Shown: positions 5,695 to 6,702 of the stretch, in pieces
Layout: each line of letters begins with the position of its first letter
Position numbering within the stretch: the stretch's first letter is position 1
From: CBDDRG01 sp051306415
GTDB taxonomy: Bacteria > Pseudomonadota > Gammaproteobacteria > Pseudomonadales > Porticoccaceae
DNA: 6,702 bases
NCBI GenBank assembly: GCA_051306415.1
Contig: JBPPNE010000018.1
Span: 1-6,702 of the forward strand
Direction of reading: 5' to 3'
Position numbers and translations under genes: made by a program
The notes under the pieces: generated by a model
Seen by the model: the letters and a program-made list of their open reading frames with translations, nothing else
Told to the model about the DNA's origin: nothing
The model's database searches: none

Positions 5695-6141
5695 GTCGGA
5701 GGCGGTAATTCAGCGAGTGTCTTCAGAAATTGTTCGGCGGTGAGGATGGGGCAGACAAAGTCGTCGGCGAGGACGAGCCGGTCCTGGTCGCCACTCAGCA
5801 GCAGGTCAGCCTTGCCCGCTACCGCGAGTTGCAGGAAGGGCATATCGAAGGGGTCGCGGCACGGCGGGGTTGCGGGCGGCGGATTGGGTATCCGCACGGT
5901 GTTGCACCAGGGTAAATAGTCGGCCAGCAACTCTTGCTGTTCATCCGGCGACAGTTTGAATTTTGGATAGGCCAGCACGCGCATCAGCTCTGCCGCGGTG
6001 TGGCGGGAAATCAGCGGCTGGATGCGTTGCGTTTGCCAGGCCCGCCGCAAGTTCACCAATCGTCCCTGGGCAAAGATCAACGCCGGACAGTACCAGATTG
6101 GTGTCGATGGCCACGCGGGGCCGCAGCGGGGCGCTGCTCAT
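5691..6141 (-). pseudogene. PIN-domain toxin of a type II TA module, frameshifted
   Basis: The ATG at 6141 opens a frame reading MSSAPLRPRVAIDTNLVLS, the start of a PIN ribonuclease with D13 in the IDTN motif. The rest of the domain is one frame away: ALIFAQGRL, TAAELMRVLAYPKF, CRDPFDMPFLQLAVAGKADLLLSGDQDRL and ILTAEQFLKTL. Removing one G of the GG pair at 6083-6084 restores a continuous 149-residue protein of normal length for the COG1569 'putative toxin, PIN family'. The restored protein has the acidic residues expected to bind Mg2+ (D13, the E of AAEL, the D residues of CRDPFD and GDQD). As written, translation from the ATG gives 66 residues with an unrelated tail. PIN toxins cleave RNA; this copy is probably inactive unless the extra base is a sequencing error. 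The stop TAG is part of the CTAG flanking MITE 2. Confidence 0.85.
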
Positions 6142-6395
6142 CGCCTGGACGACTTCGCTCTGGCAGGGGCTTTTCGTGCCCAGTCAACGGCATCGGCAAT
6201 ATCCTGCTCGTTTAAGTCCAGTTCGGCCAATTTGGCCCGCACGGCATCGCCGCGCTGGATGCGTACCGGGGTCAGGATGATCTGGCCGTTGCGCACTTCC
6301 ACATCGAAATAATCGGTGACCCCCAACGCGGTTGTGATGCTCTTGGGCAGGGTGAGCTGGTTTTTTGAAGTCATTTTGGCAAGCATGGCAGTCAC
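6138..6395 (-). CDS. AbrB/MazE-family antitoxin
   Basis: A small DNA-binding antitoxin, 85 residues from the GTG at 6395. The swapped-hairpin AbrB motif is clear: MTSKNQLTLPKSITTALGV followed by YFDVEVRNGQIILTPVRI. The helical, charged C-terminal part (GDAVRAKLAELDLNEQDIADAVDWARKAPARAKSSRR) would contact the toxin. Its TGA overlaps the PIN gene's ATG as ATGA, so the two are translationally coupled as in other antitoxin-first modules. Family role: neutralises the PIN toxin and represses its own operon. The start is uncertain: GTG 6395 has purine-rich GGAAAA about six bases upstream, while ATG 6386 (MLAKMTSKNQ) looks more like homologues and ATG 6374 is also possible. The frame is intact although its toxin is broken. 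Confidence 0.88.
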   Translation of the reverse strand: MTAMLAKMTSKNQLTLPKSITTALGVTDYFDVEVRNGQIILTPVRIQRGDAVRAKLAELDLNEQDIADAVDWARKAPARAKSSRR

Positions 6396-6410
6396 CGCTT
6401 TTCCGTAATC

Positions 6411-6421
6411 AAGGATTCCTT
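6411..6421. promoter_or_regulatory. Palindrome AAGGATTCCTT, candidate antitoxin operator
   Basis: A perfect inverted repeat of 5-base arms around a central T, adjoining the proposed -10 and covering the expected transcription start. AbrB-type antitoxins repress their own promoter, so the position suits an operator. The arms are short and chance cannot be excluded. Confidence 0.3.
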
Positions 6422-6450
6422 ACTTTAGACTTGTCGCCGCGACCGATCAA
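6422..6450 (-). promoter_or_regulatory. Candidate promoter of the toxin-antitoxin operon
   Basis: On the minus strand, TTGATC (6445-6450, 4/6), a 17-base spacer, then TAAAGT (6422-6427, 4/6). Transcription would start near 6415, about 20-30 bases before the antitoxin start. The spacing is ideal and the boxes moderate. Confidence 0.4.
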
Positions 6451-6702
6451 GCAGCGGTAACGGATCAGCGCACGTCGTCAAAGCTAGCGTGCACTTCACT
6501 CGTTCACCCCCGTTCAAAATGTTATTCCTATGACTGACGCCGCCCGCCTCATCCCGGAACACAAGACCACTAAGCCGGACGGAGTGCCGAACCCATCAGC
6601 CCATGAATAGCGGCGCTCAGCGCTTGATTGGACTTGGCTCATCGATCTCTGCCGCTGTAGACTCGCAGCCCGGGTGGCGCATACATAAAGGTGCGCAAAT
6701 AA
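6451..6702. other. Right-end stretch with no recognisable gene
   Basis: No coding frame, RNA gene or terminator could be supported here. The longest tidy small frame is 26 codons at 6530-6610 (+), with no ribosome binding site. Weak promoter-like boxes near 6634-6661 fall below what I would call. This may be the upstream region of a gene beyond the window. Confidence 0.5.

Noticed and set aside
6530..6610. 26-codon plus-strand frame starting MTDAARLIPEHK
   Set aside because: No ribosome binding site upstream and no recognisable similarity; short frames are expected by chance.

Overview
The window comes from a GC-rich gammaproteobacterium. The divergent nadC / ampD-ampE cluster is a typical gammaproteobacterial chromosomal arrangement. 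The other genes (an Anbu proteasome-like subunit, an SDR oxidoreductase, an MCT/OFA-like MFS transporter and a PIN/AbrB toxin-antitoxin pair) fit an environmental species, but the genus cannot be fixed from this sequence.

Layout. 1-372 (+) is the 3' half of a gene for an Anbu-type proteasome-like protease. 452-1309 (-) is nadC (quinolinate phosphoribosyltransferase), convergent with it. Divergent from nadC are ampD (1483-2058, +) and ampE (2065-2895, +), separated by 6 bases and probably one operon. The nadC-ampD spacer holds candidate promoters in both directions with overlapping -10 boxes. A degenerate 14-bp tandem repeat follows the ampE stop directly (2896-2979). An SDR gene is at 3149-3898 (+) and an MFS transporter at 4237-5484 (+, TTG start). 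On the minus strand at the right end is a type II toxin-antitoxin module: an AbrB-like antitoxin (6138-6395) overlapping by ATGA a PIN-domain toxin (5691-6141) that carries a single-base frameshift. The last ~300 bases hold a candidate promoter/operator for that module and no recognisable gene.

The most notable structure is a pair of short non-coding transposon-like elements (MITEs) of 143 and 125 bp (4000-4142 and 5566-5690). They have related 15-bp terminal inverted repeats and flank the MFS gene. Each has its own 4-bp target duplication, TTAG and CTAG, both fitting the YTAR pattern of IS5-type elements. The differing duplications imply two independent insertions rather than one composite transposon. 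Both carry inside them an inverted pair of the family containing CCTTCGACAGGCTCAGG. The second sits at the stop codon of the PIN gene without changing the encoded C terminus.

Functionally the window is a mosaic: housekeeping NAD biosynthesis (nadC), peptidoglycan recycling and beta-lactamase signalling (ampD/ampE), then an accessory region of an oxidoreductase, a transporter, mobile repeats and a decaying toxin-antitoxin pair. I did not find a convincing undescribed multi-gene system; the most checkable oddities are the MITE pair, the broken toxin with an intact antitoxin, the 14-bp array and a catalytic-tetrad substitution in the SDR.
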